The notes under the pieces are model-generated. The model had not been told where the DNA came from. It was given only the letters and a program-made list of their open reading frames with translations, and did no database searches. From NCBI GenBank assembly GCA_003952965.2, contig CM025850.1, positions 35,763,536 to 35,827,535 of the forward strand: a stretch of DNA of 64,000 nucleotides. The letters are read 5' to 3'. The DNA comes from Morella rubra (taxonomy: Eukaryota > Streptophyta > Magnoliopsida > Fagales > Myricaceae). Position 1 is the first letter of the stretch. Every line of letters starts with the position of its first letter. Below are positions 36,300-49,436 of this stretch, in pieces. A program made the position numbers and the translations under genes.

Positions 36300-37957
36300 T
36301 AAGTGTGACGTGACATTCTGTTAAATCTGTGAAACCAAAGTTTGATGTAAGGACCACTGCTGGTACAATTAAGTGAAAGTTAGAAAATTACTTTTGAAAT
36401 TAGACTCAAACCATTAGAAGATTACTTTTGAAACAAGACTCGAACCATATTTATGTAGTATTTGGATTTGAAGACTGGGAAGTTATTGATGAATGAGTGC
36501 ATGTAAATTCTTTAGTAGGTACATATTAGGTAGAACAAGGATTGGGAGGTTAAAATGTGCTTTGGTTATGTTAGGGGGCAAAAATCCTTTTGGAATAGCC
36601 AGGCGGTAACTGGAAAATCGTGCGACGTTAACTATCTGCTCATCCTTCCCACTCTCTCCAGTGGATTCCATGGCGGAAGAACAAGCTCTCCCATCGGCTT
36701 GCTAAATGGGCAGATTCCTCTAGTAGTTTAGTTTTGGTTTTATTACTTTATCTGCCATTCCTTCCCATGTAGTTAACTGTGACTTTCCTTTGTAGTCAGT
36801 CGTTTACTGTTACTCAAGTTTGCCTAGAAAAAGGAAAAAACAATTACATCCTGATCCCTTTGGTGGCTGCACCTAAAGAGGTAACGTTGGAGGTTGGTTG
36901 ACTCGTGGATCATAGTCATCCTATCAAATTTCATTATGTTTGTAAGCAATGACTGGTATGATCAGCACTCACGAAGAGCGCATGGAGATTTGATCATACC
37001 CAATAAGAAAAGCGAAGCCAGTAAATACCACCTCTAATCACAGTAAGAGCAACATTGAACATCATTACGGGGCTCAACAGAGTCTTCTTATTCTGGTGAT
37101 CCCTTATCTTTGGAAGCGGATTCCCTAAAAAAGGCATACCAAATTCCAGAATGTAGAGAGGTGAGATTAGAAATACCAAAACAAATTGACCCTGCATTTT
37201 ATACAAGGAAAGTGCAATACCTCCAATTGTTGGGACAAATAAAAACCCCTTTCCTCTCTGTAAGATGTTGATCACCAGTGGAGAAATTATGGTGTAATTG
37301 ATGATAGAAACCAAGCACTTCAGAACTATACTTACCTCAAAGAAATGGGTAGCTATAGAATGTACCATAACATCATGAAAACCATTGGGAGAATTAGACC
37401 GACATTAGGAAAGTGTATGAATCATGACACAAACAAGAGGGGTTTCTTGAAGTAAAAGGGAACTCTGCCTTTGGCAGGATTGTTGCATTTAACTCCAATA
37501 GTTGACCTCTTCACTAGTCGACCTGAGACTATAACCATCAATCTAAGTATTTGAGCTTCCAATAGAACACGAATTTCAGCTCTTTAAATGACACAAAGAA
37601 ACAAATGAATTTCAACTTTCCTTAAGGCTGATAACATGTGTTAGCCCGACTTTTGTTGAATTCTTGCAACTGAATCAACTTCACATTTGCGTTTCCCATT
37701 TATTCTGTACCTGGCCAGCTCAAGCATTGCACAAAACTACTGGTACATTTGCACTTTCCAGTTTTCATTTGGAGCCCCTCACATCCCAGTTTCCACTCCC
37801 TAAGAATGAGAATGATTCGCAGGTGCCCAAAACAGCCAGCAACAGTGAACAGAGTACCAAAACCCCAAACCCCAAATAATACAGAACAAAAAAATTCATA
37901 ATACAGGAGCCTCCTCGAGACCCAAATTCTCTCCTATACCCAGAACAATCCATAGTG
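36300..37957. other. intergenic DNA, no supported gene
   Basis: Open frames on the minus strand at 36483-36671 and 36994-37368 show no recognisable domain. The part nearest 37958 is 3' flank of the BTB gene. Confidence 0.5.
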
Positions 37958-39388
37958 TCACAAAACTGGAACAACAACAGAAGAATTGGAGCTTTCCCAC
38001 ACTTCGATGCCTTCAGCATCTTCTCTGCTAACAAACAACCTGTCCCCACCACCTTCAATTTTCTTTATAATCCCTCTCTCAGAATTCTCCACCTTGTCCA
38101 CAAAATTCCTCCTATACAATCCCTCACATTCCTCACCCTCCCTCTCCACTCCCTTCTCTATGCCTTCCACTCTGGACCATACCTCTAGACCTCCCTCCCT
38201 CCCCGCAAACACTTGCTTCCTGTAACAGTGAATTACACTACTGCCACCTCCGGTCGTGTTTCTCATGCTTGGGTTCTTGTCTTTTAAATATACCCACGGA
38301 TCGTCCCCTAAATGACGCATATCTGCCTTCGCCAAATCGCCCGATTTGGAACATATCTTGAATAGAATCGACTCATCCACGTCGACCTCCACGTCAGCGA
38401 ACGAGTCCCCGAACCTGCTGCTCCGGCCCGAACCTGGCTCGTTAGTTTCCCACACGACCTCTCCAGACCTAGGATCCCACAACCTGATGTAACCCGAGTA
38501 CCCGAATGCGCCGGACGTGACCGCGCTGCCGACGAGCACACCGGTCTCCGGAAGCCACGTCAGTTTCCCCGGGACCATGTTCTTCGCCGAGTTTCCGGAA
38601 AGGCGGCCGAGTTGCGACGTGATCTGGAGCGTCGATTTATCGACCACGAGGACGCAGTTCTCTCGGTGAGGACAATCGAACGAGGCAAAAACCGAACTCG
38701 GCGAGTCTGCGATTGCCGTGACTCGGGCTTTGTAGATACGTGGATCGGAGGGATCGGTCCAGTGAGTCGAACCAACGTGCCGGCCACCGGAGATATCGTA
38801 GATGTGGAGTCCGGCAGCAGATTCCGATCCTATGGCGGCAATTTCTGGCCAAAGTCGGCGAATCGAGGTGACGTCATCCAAGTGAGTCCGTATCGTCGCG
38901 GTATGGACGAGATTCCAATCATAGCTGGAAATCTGACCGCCATGCGCAATCCATACGGAGCCGTCTCCCGAGGCGGCCGTGAATGCTGAAGGACGACCGT
39001 CCGAAGCGGGGCGGATGGTTACCACTAGGGAGGCGTCGATTCCCGTGAAGGGAGGCGGCGACATCGCCGCCTTGAGGTGCGACTCGATTCCGTAGTAGAG
39101 GGCCTCATCCGCAAGTTCTTGCTTGGAGAATCGGCGAGCTGTTGAGGGTAGGCTATTGGATCGGAGGAGAGAGAGGAGGACCGAGAAGATCTCCGGGTCT
39201 CGGTCAATGAAAACCGGGTCCGCGTCGGGTTCGTTGGTAGGCCGGTTAGAGAGAACAGCCAAGAGTGAGTCGGAATCGCCGGACCGGATGGTTGATAGTG
39301 TTGTCTCGAAGAGTTTGCCGCCGACGTTGAGCTTAACACGGTCGTTGTGGTGGGGCCCAGGGGCCGACTCGGAATTTCGGTCTTCCAT
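37958..39388 (-). CDS. BTB/POZ (T1/KCTD-type) protein with WD40/YVTN-like repeats, intronless
   Basis: 476 aa from the ATG at 39388 ([12 protein letters not shown]). The open frame continues 45 codons upstream, but that part is Pro/Arg-rich and unlike the family. A T1-type BTB fold starts at [19 protein letters not shown] (about 16-34) and runs to about residue 110. The rest is a beta-propeller-like region with repeats such as [17 protein letters not shown] near residue 300 and a C-terminal [13 protein letters not shown]. It matches the plant family that includes Arabidopsis At5g41330. Related KCTD-type proteins act as substrate adaptors of CUL3 ubiquitin ligases; that role is inferred here. 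The gene is noticeably more GC- and CpG-rich than its surroundings, as intronless plant genes often are. Confidence 0.9.
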   Translation of the reverse strand: MEDRNSESAPGPHHNDRVKLNVGGKLFETTLSTIRSGDSDSLLAVLSNRPTNEPDADPVFIDRDPEIFSVLLSLLRSNSLPSTARRFSKQELADEALYYGIESHLKAAMSPPPFTGIDASLVVTIRPASDGRPSAFTAASGDGSVWIAHGGQISSYDWNLVHTATIRTHLDDVTSIRRLWPEIAAIGSESAAGLHIYDISGGRHVGSTHWTDPSDPRIYKARVTAIADSPSSVFASFDCPHRENCVLVVDKSTLQITSQLGRLSGNSAKNMVPGKLTWLPETGVLVGSAVTSGAFGYSGYIRLWDPRSGEVVWETNEPGSGRSSRFGDSFADVEVDVDESILFKICSKSGDLAKADMRHLGDDPWVYLKDKNPSMRNTTGGGSSVIHCYRKQVFAGREGGLEVWSRVEGIEKGVEREGEECEGLYRRNFVDKVENSERGIIKKIEGGGDRLFVSREDAEGIEVWESSNSSVVVPVL

Positions 39389-39547
39389 TAGAAGGAAGAC
39401 TTCGGAAATTGTTGGTTCCGAAGGAATCGGGAAGAAGATTAAGCGGGGTGGACTGGGGAGATAGGGAGATTTTCTGCGTAGTAAAATGACGTTAGTACCC
39501 CTATCCTTTGCCAAAAAAATCACGAGACTGTATCACTGCACATTGCG

Positions 39548-39730
39548 GAGTGTTTGTTTGTTAAATTTTGTTAGAGTTAAAATTTTCACCACACTATATA
39601 TATTTCATAAATTTCAATAAACTTCACACTTTTAAATATATACTTTATATTTTTTATAAATTTTAATATTTAAAAAATTCTTAAAATTTTAAAAATATTT
39701 CTCAAAATTTCGATAAACAAACGTACGCTC
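39548..39730. mobile_element. hAT-like MITE upstream of the BTB gene
   Basis: The left end is GAGTGTTTGTTTGTTAAATT. The right end read inversely is GAGCGTACGTTTGTTTATCG. The interior is AT-rich with AAATTTTAA runs. It is about 160 bp from the BTB start codon and may lie in the promoter. Confidence 0.6.
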
Positions 39731-42178
39731 AGAGGTTCAGATGCAATAAGGGCGGTCTTGTCATTAAAAAATACTTGTAAGTAAAGAGAGAGATTGCTTA
39801 GAGAAAAAAAAAAAAACACTCGAGAGATAGATTTTAGAGGCGGATGTTGGTGGGCTTACTTTGGTTCTACACGCTTGAATGGGCCTGAACAAAAAGTCTT
39901 GCCCAAAATCAGAACTGAAGAACAGAAAATCTGGCCTCGACAATAGCCCAGCCCAATCTAAGTGGAGTCGGATTTGGCTCATAGGCCCAAAATAAAAATG
40001 GGAAAAAAGGCAATGTTCTTGATTTTTCTTCTCACCCCTTGAATCCCAACTCTTGACCTTGGCTCCAAATGAGAAGCCCAATTTTGTGCCAGATCGTGCT
40101 AGAGCCTGAGATGGGAGAGTTACAAGTGGAGCTGGGTTTGCTTATTACTGTGTATTGGACTCGGCCCAGGCTTCTTAAGAAATGGAATGAGGTGCGGCTG
40201 AACCGTTTTGATACGGGCGCAGAATGGAGGGAACCGACAAGCGTTTAAGGGTCTGTCTGATTGGCTGCTTTGAAGTCAGTGGGTACAACTTTATTGCAGC
40301 GGAGAAGCCGCCGAATCATATCTTCGACATGTTACATCATTGAAAAAACGATTAATTAGGGAGGGTCCCTAATCAATGGGCCACGTTCAGTAGACTTGCA
40401 GCTTCATCCCAAAAGAATATTCCACAATATAATAAATTAAAACTTCCATTTTGTGGATATCATATAGTCCACAAGTAAATCTAGTATAAGTTTGAGGATG
40501 TTATTTTAATGAAGATTTTTGGATTATAATGGGTCTTCATTTGTGATTTAGTTACCTTAACAAGCCACGATGATCTGATAAGGCTTCCTTGGAGGGAGGA
40601 TAATAATTGAGATAGCATAATCTTAATGGGCCCCAAACCTTTAGGGTACCTTTTTTTGACCAAACAGTGTTCCTTCTCAATAGGGAAGCAATTAAGCAAA
40701 AGATAAAGACATCCCATATGGTCCATATATAGACTAGCCTTTTGCAGAACTACTTATGTGCTTTGATATGTAACTTGTGTCATTTTTTCAACAGACCTAT
40801 AATTTCCTAAGGGAAGGTACAGGCAAAGCATGAAGCATGGGGGAGTTAAGAGTCCAGTTATGGCTACAGCTTGCTTGGACCATAGGGATAATTAATGAAT
40901 GTGGCTAATATTACAGTCTGTCTATTATTTTTTTTATGGTTTTTTTTTTTAAAAATTATCTTTGAGTATTAATATTACACTGTCAGATCCACGTGTTTAC
41001 TAATAACTGATCCAGAAGGCATCAGTTGATAAGATCTAGGCTGACCCCAAATCGAGCTGGTTACATTAAAAAAAGAAAGGTAGCTTATGGACTTATGGTC
41101 CCCAATTCCCGGCCATCAAGTTCATGAAGATTGAAGAGAAGGGACCATGCACAAAAACCAATGAATGGCTAACCAAATAACAGCTTATATCCAGCCCAAA
41201 AATACAGGTAAGATATGAAATAATGGACCCACAAAGTCAATGACCCAGGACCCCCACAAACTCTGCTGGTTGGCGCACTTGGCACGTTATTGTCCTTCTG
41301 TAAACCGTTTTCACAACTGCACCTAAAATTATATATGCAGCTTTAAATGCACACCTCCAAAAACAGATGAGAAGCCAAATTATGTGTAACTTATAAGCAG
41401 TTTCAGAATAGTACTGGGCTTTTATGGTCGATTTTCTTCTTATTGCATCTGCAATAAGAGCCATACGTGCTTTGCAGACCCAGCGAGGCCCTTTGAAGAG
41501 ACAATCATTAAATAGTCACAGGCTGCAGGATACTTGTTGTTTGTCGTCCTACTTGCCATGTCAAAGTGAAAACGCCTTGCATTAATGACACAACCAGTTC
41601 ACTATGTATATGAATCTAATTTTCTCACAGTGGACATATATGGATGGAAGGGGAAACGAATTGAGTCTGATTGTATTGTGAGATTCTCTCACACAAATTT
41701 AATAGTGCACATTCATCTAGGTCACTACAAAGAATATTGTAATTTCTACTATTAAAGTCATTTATTAAATGATGTGAATAACTGTAGACTGTTATATTTG
41801 TAAGAAGGAATCTTCTTCGTCCAATCGAACTCATTCGAAAATGAAACCTTAAAAGAGAATCCATTCCCGGTCCGGAAGTTTGGAACTTGTAATGTCCCTA
41901 GCCAAGACACCGGCCATGCCAGCAGCGTGAATGTCTTTGAGTCACAGAAAATAGTAGGGCACAGTGCATAGTAGTCCATCTGGGAACTGACTCGAACAGC
42001 AACTAATTAAACATCTTGTATATATCAAAACCAAAGTGTACATAACATATATAGTTTGTCATATTGCAACGATCACAACAGATTTTATTGCTATGATAAA
42101 CTTTTGTTCTAGACATATGGTTAAAAAGAAAAAATTCAAATACAGACAATCATGGGATTGATTTGCTTTATCCCTATC
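39731..42178. other. intergenic DNA
   Basis: No supported gene; short frames only. The right end is the 3' flank of GPAT6. Confidence 0.5.
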
Positions 42179-44809
42179 TTAGGCCTTCTCCTTTTTTGGT
42201 GGAACCCGGCCATCTGTACCTGCGAGAATCGCATACTTGTCCTTCCTAGTCAAGTTTGTGCACTCAAAGCCCAGTGTCCCAGCCAGCACCCTTTGGATGT
42301 AATTTGCAACTTCGATTGCAGATTTCCCACCTTTGCAAGTGAGGTCCGTGGGGAGCTGATTCAAGAAGGTGACCTCGTAGGTGGGCATTGGATTCATGAA
42401 CACAAAGTAAGGATCCAACAACTTGTGGCCACGTACGGTTGTTCCATAGAACACCTTTTGTTTTGTATTAATCGCAACGGGCACAATCCTGTCGGTCAGC
42501 TCGGCAAATAGAGCGCTGAATCTTAAGAGAAAGGGTTCTCTGCAAGTGGTTCCCTCGGGGCAGATCACGAGGTCACCGTCTTCAAGCAATCGCTTAATAT
42601 TAGCTGCATCCTTCTCTCTTTCCCTTGATAATGCAACGGCTTTAATCGGAGAAATCAGTTCAGAGAATTTGCTGATACTATATGTGACACAACTAACTTT
42701 TCTTCCAAGGGCAACGGAAATGATGACGGGGTCCAGAACTGTCCGATGGTTGCAGACAAAGAGCACACCTCCATGGCCTTGCTTGGGTGGTGGTGGAGGG
42801 TTGCCCTTAACAGTAAGTTTGATACCTAGGATCTTGTAATTGTACCTGACAATTCGCTCTGGAAAAGGGATATTGAGGTAGACCCTGAGGATGGAGAGGA
42901 CTATACCGATCGGCATCCATAAGAAGGTCAAAAGGGCAACCAGAGGGGTGGGTCTCTGAGATAACCGGCCGTCGTGAAAGATAACTGGGCTTAGTAGCTT
43001 GTTTCTTGGCAGTGGCTCACATTTGGTTCTTGGCACCATGTATCCTTCCTGCACTCAGCAGATCAAGAGCAATAAGGGTAAAAAATTATTGACATCAGGA
43101 AATAAAATTGACGTTCCTAAATTGTGTCACTTGATTGCTTTGGTACGTGCGCTTAACTACTCAGTTGAATAGTACTGCTTCTCTTTTTTCCACCCTAAGT
43201 ACTTATCCAACGTGCTTTGAAACACAAGATTAATTTATTCGCATAAAAGTTAGTTTGGGAAATTTCTATAATAATTAAGTACTGTATAATAAATTCGCTT
43301 ATAAAGATGGTTGGTTGTCAATTGTCATTTTCTTAATTGTCTAAAGAATCACTTGGAGTACTACTCGAGAATTCTAGGAAAACCTTATTGATCGAAAAGG
43401 ATATATATTATTCATGCCGTGGAAGTAGAATCCGACCGAAATCGGATGACATCGACCCAAGGGGCAATAACCAGAAAACGATACGGTCGTTCTGAGACGT
43501 TGAGTGTAACAGCTAGCCAATTGACAAAACTTTTGTCAAGAGACAACTTCAATTTGGTGGAAATCACGAGGATGGTGCCTACACAATTAATGATGAGAAA
43601 CGTATACCGGATGCAAATTATCAATGCTTCATAATTCTCCCATGAGGTACACCAAATAAAGCTTGGGTTGAATAAAAAGAGCGGTTGGACATGAAGAACT
43701 CATGGCAGGTGTCATGAGTTCTCTTTCCAATGTGAAGTTAATGTTGTCTGTACTTCTTAAACCAGAAATTGTGGAGAAGATTGAACGACCATTAATTTGG
43801 AGCTGAGAATGGGTGAGGAAGAGGTAATAAGAGCTCAAAAAAAGGAAGTTATTATACTGTCTAAACGTACGTGAACACTACCCTAGAGGACCACTTGAAT
43901 TTATTGCAATCTAGAGCCTAAAGGTTTTCAAGAGAGGCAAAGAAAGAACCCGTTCATGAACCAAGCATTGTTGTCATAAACACTCTCACCAAACCTATCG
44001 TAAATTTTAGATGTAGAAATTTTTTTATAACTGTAGCCTGTACTACCTATTTAGAGTTAAGAAACAGATCATGGAGTGAAATATTGAATAAGCACATTCA
44101 TGAAGAAAGGCAGCGCAAAATAAGTTCACATGCAAGTTAGCAAACCAGAAAAGGAAAGACGAGTAATGAATGGTTAATGACGAGAGCTCACCCGGCAAAG
44201 AGACATGAAATCATGGTCGGTTTCTCGATCTCCTAGGCCCAAATCTGGCATGCTTGTGCCAAATTCCTTCAAAATGGCTGCTTTTTTGTGATCGCCAACA
44301 AGAACTCCTGGTTTCTTAGCAAACCCGGTTGCCCTTCCGGACTTTGTCACTTCCAACTCCGTCCCAATGACCTTATCAGCACCTAGAAAGGTCTTGGCAA
44401 ATGGTTCCACCATGATTCTGGGATTCGCGGTTATAATGTATCGCTTGCCAAAGGAGTTGAAGACTCTCCAAGTCTCCGGGTGTACGTCCTCAGCGTAAAA
44501 CTTTGGCAAGACAGACCTTGCAACAAGCTCAATGTCTCTGATTTTCAACCCCGCGAAAGCAATGAAGATAAAGGTTTGGATCGCCATAGGCTCAGAAATG
44601 AACAAGTACGTGAAATACGCGAAAGGAACCGATGCTAAAAGCACCAGCGCCCTGAGAAGGCTACCCGCTTCGAGAGCAACAAGCAAGAAGTACGGGAAAG
44701 CACTTCGCGACACGAGAAGCGTGCCATCTAGGTCCGAAGCCACTGTCTGGTTCGAACGCCCCTCTGAGCTACATTTCGAGATTGGTTCGAAACGGCGGTG
44801 AGCCCCCAT
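42179..44809 (-). CDS. GPAT6: bifunctional sn-glycerol-3-phosphate 2-O-acyltransferase/phosphatase GPAT6, 2 exons, complete
   Basis: ER enzyme that moves oxygenated acyl groups from acyl-CoA to sn-2 of glycerol-3-phosphate and removes the phosphate, giving 2-monoacylglycerol for cutin. Exons (-): 44192-44809 and 42179-43048, phase 0, total 495 aa (family about 500). The start is [11 protein letters not shown] at 44809; an upstream in-frame ATG at 44815 is also possible. The N-terminal HAD-like phosphatase keeps DLDGT (26-30), VGDHK and [12 protein letters not shown], so it should be active, as in GPAT4/6/8 and unlike GPAT5/7. Acyltransferase block I NHRTVLDP is at 306-313 and block [12 protein letters not shown] at 370-378. 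The [17 protein letters not shown] segment and the VPPKKEKA end are GPAT6-like rather than GPAT4/8-like. Hydrophobic segments lie at about 40-85 and 237-265. Confidence 0.96.
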
Positions 44810-44829
44810 GACCATTAGATAGAGAACGT

Positions 44830-45648
44830 ACACAATAAGAGAAGGAGAGAGTGGTTGTGTTTATTTTTCTGAGAGGGAAGAAAGTTATGTACTGAATACA
44901 GAGAGGAGAAGGGGGGGGTTTTAAAAGCACACCATGTCGTTGGAGTTGCTATAATTGAAAACGAAAATATTATGTGGTTGAGAGAGAGGGAGAGAGAAGC
45001 TAAGACTTTTCAACGCCGTGAGCGGTGAGGTTAAGAGGATTTGTACTAACAGTGTTTTGACGTAGACGTAGAAGCTTAGGGCAGTTGTGAGGGAGGCTCC
45101 GAGTGGTTGGAGGTCGATGCCAACACCAACACTACATTCAATTGGCCTACTTTTTTAGTTTTTAGGCGCCGGCAGGGCCGCTCATTAAAGATCGGCTAGC
45201 TTATATGAGCTTAAGTGATCTCTTTTGTATTTATAACGCCTCTGAGCCATATATATTTTGTACAGAGTATGATTTGCATGTTAATTTCTGGTGTTTTTTT
45301 TCAACATAAGGTCAAGACAGTGATAAATGATTTTTATTTAATTTTGCTCTAAGTGATTTTTTTGGGGTAAAACTCATAATTAGCCCCATAAGTATGAGTA
45401 AAAATCAAATTATCTTGAAGGGGCATTTTGGTCATTTTGCATGATTTTCCGTCGGATATAACGCCTAATTTAGACGGGATCAAGAATTGATGATTTTCAA
45501 AAGTTATGGGTCTCAAATAACTGAATTGATAATTAGGGATACCGATTTAATTTTTACTCATATTTATGGAACTAATTATGACTTTATCTCTTTTTTCTTA
45601 AAGGAATAGGGTGGAAGGCAAGACAAAGCATGCTGACTGCTGAGGGTA
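44830..45648. other. GPAT6 upstream region
   Basis: Contains a TTTTAAAA element near 44920, perhaps a weak TATA box, and purine-rich leader DNA. No other gene is recognised before the MULE. Confidence 0.4.
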
Positions 45649-45657
45649 TATATAGAA

Positions 45658-45893
45658 GGCTAAATTACTCTGTCAGTTCCTAGGGTTTGACCTTTTCCCC
45701 GATTAGTCCCTAAGGTAAGTTTTGTCCTACCGATACCCCTGTGGTTTGTGACGTTTCCCAAACTGGTCCTACCGTTAGATAGGCCAACAGAAGTTGCCCA
45801 CGTGGCTGACGGCAACCACGTCATATCGAATAGACAGGTGACACGTGCTTAAACATGCCAGGTCATTAAAACAAAAAGAGAACAAATTGTAAA
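45658..45893 (+). repeat. left terminal inverted repeat of the MULE
   Basis: Runs from GGCTAAATTACTCTGTC to AGAACAAATTGTAAA. It contains CCACGTGGCTGACGGCAACC and GACACGTGCTTAAACATG, both mirrored in the right repeat. Confidence 0.93.
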
Positions 45894-46034
45894 ATAATAC
45901 AGCGTGTAATATGTGACTAGGTGCCCGCGCAAAAGCCAAGACCCAAAGTTGTAATTTCGCATTAAAGTAACGAACCAAAATCCACGTGGATCATTCGAAA
46001 CCAAAAAAGCCCCAAATTCGGAACCCTAGCTTGC

Positions 46035-46165
46035 TAACAGATAGAATCTTCGTGAACCACTGAGTAACGAAGGAAGATACATAGTTACTGAGTAACAAAG
46101 GAAGATACGTTGAAGAAAGATAGGTTCATTCGTGAACCACTGAGTAACGAAGGTGTGGACAGCTT
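46035..46165. repeat. short direct repeats inside the MULE
   Basis: TCGTGAACCACTGAGTAACG with AAGG occurs twice, with a third partial ACTGAGTAACAAAGGAAGAT between. They lie just inside the left terminal repeat, where MULE promoter and subterminal repeats are often found. Confidence 0.75.
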
Positions 46166-47468
46166 TTGCTGGCTCAATAAAAGGAGGAGATTTTCAGAGA
46201 TTGAGGAGAGTTAGTCAGTGCGTTGGAACCTTCTGCAACAAAGGTACTTTTCTTGTTTTTGTTGTGTGTTTCCAGCAAAGAAAGGATATTTAATCAGCAC
46301 TAGTGGCACTAGTTTAAAGTGTATAGTGATTTTGTTTTTAAAGTGCATTGTGATAGTATCCATATGAGGTTGTCGAGAGGACCACTATGTCATTGTCTGA
46401 ATTTTCCGAACCAAGTGGTCCCTCTTGGCTGGGTTATTTTCTTGTCGTTTAGGATGAATTTAAAATGTGGTCAATATTAAAGTGATTCCTTATTTGTCTG
46501 AATATGCAATTTTTTTTTGGTATGCTGATGTAATCGTCCCTGTGGTTTTGTAATCGGTGTTTTGACCCATACAAGTGAATTTCAAGGTAGAAAGCGTACT
46601 GGATTGATAAATGTTTCGAGTGCTCATAAGTCAAAATCTTTCATGCTTTAATGTTTGACACATCCTTATTCTCGCGTGACCTTTTAATGTAGTACGGTAG
46701 AATATTGAGGTGCTCTTTGAAGTGGCTCCCACTGTTTTTTATGGCCTTATAGTTGTATCAGGCCTGTGTGCATTGTGTGTATAGCTTTCTGGTAAATGGT
46801 AGACCATGGAGGAGTAAACCTTGTTTTACGTTTATTGTACCACATTCCTTACTGGTGGACCTTATTCCTTCTATGTTCCATGGTTTTGAAAGTTCATGTT
46901 TTATGTATGATTTTCTTGACTGTTGGTATCTACAATTTTTCCTGATGGAGGCTTAAGTGGTTTATGACTCAACTTGTTTTTTTGTAAGCCATTGCTTCCA
47001 TATCCAATAGAATGTGAAGATACTTGCCGACAATGTACTCGATGAGATACAATTATAGAACTATATATAAAATCGAAGGATATTGTCAAATAAACTCCTA
47101 CCCATCATGTCACTTCCTTTACCAAGTCTTGCTCTTTGTTTCTACTCCACTCTCAACAATTGAAAGTCTTATGTGACGTGGGGTTTTCTTGTTAGAACAC
47201 GTAAAATTTGCGATTATTTTGAAATTTTTGTAGGCATTTTAAAATGGATAAATCAGAGAATAGCTATATCGTCTGTTCGATATTGTAAAAGATGTTGATA
47301 CTATTGTTTTTTTGTTTTATCAGTTCTGTGGGGTAGGGGGGAAGAGTGATAATGTGATGTTATTTGGCCTGTGAGATCTTTCTTTTTTAGTTGTTTTCTG
47401 ATTTAGTTTAACTAAATAAGGCCTATGTATTGTTTTTATCTTATACATCGACTGTTTATTTTTTGTAG

Positions 47469-48473
47469 ATGGTGAAAAATTTTTTGCATCATGAAGGCCA
47501 GTTGAGCTGGGTGTCTGGAAGTTATATTGGGGAGGAAGTTGTACTCGCAGGAAACTTTGACCCAGACTACCCATCTGTCACACATATTTGGAAATTTATA
47601 AAGAATGATTTGAAGTATCATGAGCCCGTGGTGACTTGTGGTGCTACTTTGATGGGGAACCCTTTCAGAAATGGATCAATTCACTTGAGAACGATAAAGA
47701 TGTGTGCAAGCTGATTAATTGTATTGCTCGAGATGGGCATGATGCATTGAGAATTTTTGTGGAGCACAAACCAAGCATGCCATATTTAGTTCCTGACAAA
47801 CCCATGCAGTTGACATGTGGGGGGAGGGTGAAGCACAACAACTTGTTGCTGAGAAGGAGGGGGAAGGGGAGGGGGAGGGGAGGGTGAAGGGGTACCCAAT
47901 GGTGAGGGAACAGATGCTGATTATGAAGCTGATATTGAAGGGTTGGATCATCATAGAGTGGCAAGAGAGATTAGTGATTTTGAAGACAGCGATGACGAGG
48001 TACTAGAATTGTTTGGTGACCCTCCTTTTGTTGATGCTGAGGAGGTGTGTGCTGCAGTAGAGAAGGGTAGAGAAAAGGCCCAAGGAAAGCAACCAGTTGT
48101 TGAGAAAGAAACTGAAGTTCATGTTCAAGCAGGTGTTGAAAAAAGGAAGAGTGCCATGGAGTGGTTTGGTACGGGCTCTGCATATGGAGCTGATGTTGGG
48201 GATCCACATTCAGATGAGGCTTCTGAAAGCATGAGTGAGGGTGATGGGGCTGACAGTGATGTAGGCAAGAAGAAGAAATGTAAAGAGTTTCGAGCAGAAG
48301 AGCTGAAAGGGAGGGTCCACTTAGAAAGAGGACTTAAGTTTACGGATATGACTTTATTTAAGGAGGCCTTAAAGTTGTATAGGATTCAGAGGCACTTTGA
48401 TTACAAGTACATCAAGAATGACAAGACAAACCAAAAAGTTGATTTGTTGAAGAACTTAGACACCTCTAATTAA
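47469..48473 (+). pseudogene. truncated, frameshifted MULE transposase N-terminus (PB1-like plus MuDR N-terminal domain)
   Basis: The ATG at 47469 follows a TTTTTTGTAG acceptor-like site and opens MVKNFLHHEGQLSWVSGSYI, a PB1-like start typical of plant MULE transposases. The message then shifts frame near 47630 (YFDGEPFQKWINSLENDKDV in the new frame), again in the G-rich tract 47815-47887, and again before 47900. The last frame holds an acidic linker and then LKFTDMTLFKEALKLYRIQR, the MuDR N-terminal DNA-binding domain, and stops at 48473. Nothing of the DDE catalytic core or the SWIM zinc finger follows. Some frameshifts lie in homopurine runs and could be sequencing errors, but the 3' truncation is real in this assembly. 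Confidence 0.85.
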
Positions 48474-49436
48474 GAGTAACAAGAGAAATGACTTGATTGA
48501 AAGCTTGATTGCAATTAAATGGTATATAAGTGTCTACTCAATTAAAAGGAAATGCAGATAGTGGAAATGGTATATATACCGAACTACTCGATTAAAGGGA
48601 AATGCTTCACTGGGTTGGTGGTCACTTATCAACCAAAAAACCTTCCAACCATATGCAAGTTAACTATTGTGATATTGACAGCAGACCGTCAGTTCCTTGT
48701 CCAATTATTCAATCCTAGAAACTGGTCATATTAACAAGTGCAAATTTAAAGGGGAATTGTATTTAAAAGAATCCAAATTAATTAGTCAATCTGATCATAA
48801 CATAATTCGATGAATGATTAGACAAAAAGTTCTTACCTAATGTTAGTGTATATATTGCGAAGGAAACAAGTGAAACACCAATATGTTGGCCTTTTTCTGG
48901 CTCTAGATCTTGTTGGGGAGTGAGAGAATAGAGATAGTGAGACAATTCTTTATAGTCAAAATTCATGGATATAACAACGGGAATGCTCCCCCAAGAACTC
49001 TCTGCAATGATCACCAACTTTTGAATAACACTTGCTCTCCTAGAGTAATATAATATTTCAGCAACAGATCTCTTAAAATACATGGTTAGTTGTCATGATT
49101 TTAGAAAGCAAATTAAAAAAGCCTACTGATTATATATAACTGTGTGGGAACTGGAAGCATGAATATTTTATGGTGTAAAGTATAATATAAACTTAGATAA
49201 ATTTCAATGACAGAATGGCATAGCAATCGAAATGGCAGCATTATCCAAACTCATAAATTAGCCTTCGAGTTTGCCACAGATGAACTTGCTCTCAGGTCTT
49301 AAATTGGCCTTCGAGCTTTTAATGATCTACTGCCTGTAAATCGACCCTCCCATCAAAGCTCACCCATATTACCACCTAAGCCTGAGTTGCATCACTGCCT
49401 AAATCCGAAAGCAAAGCAAAGGGTAAACAAACTCAC

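Noticed and set aside
36994-37368. 124-residue hydrophobic open frame on the minus strand
   Set aside because: No recognisable domain, first codon not clearly in good context, AT-rich DNA; kept only as intergenic.
38308-39339. Several long frames overlapping the BTB gene on both strands
   Set aside because: Shadows of a GC-rich intronless coding sequence.
48778-49083. 101-residue minus-strand frame inside the MULE, considered as the missing GRF second exon
   Set aside because: Lacks the Cys, FF and W residues expected for the second half of a GRF finger, and no acceptor joins it in phase convincingly.
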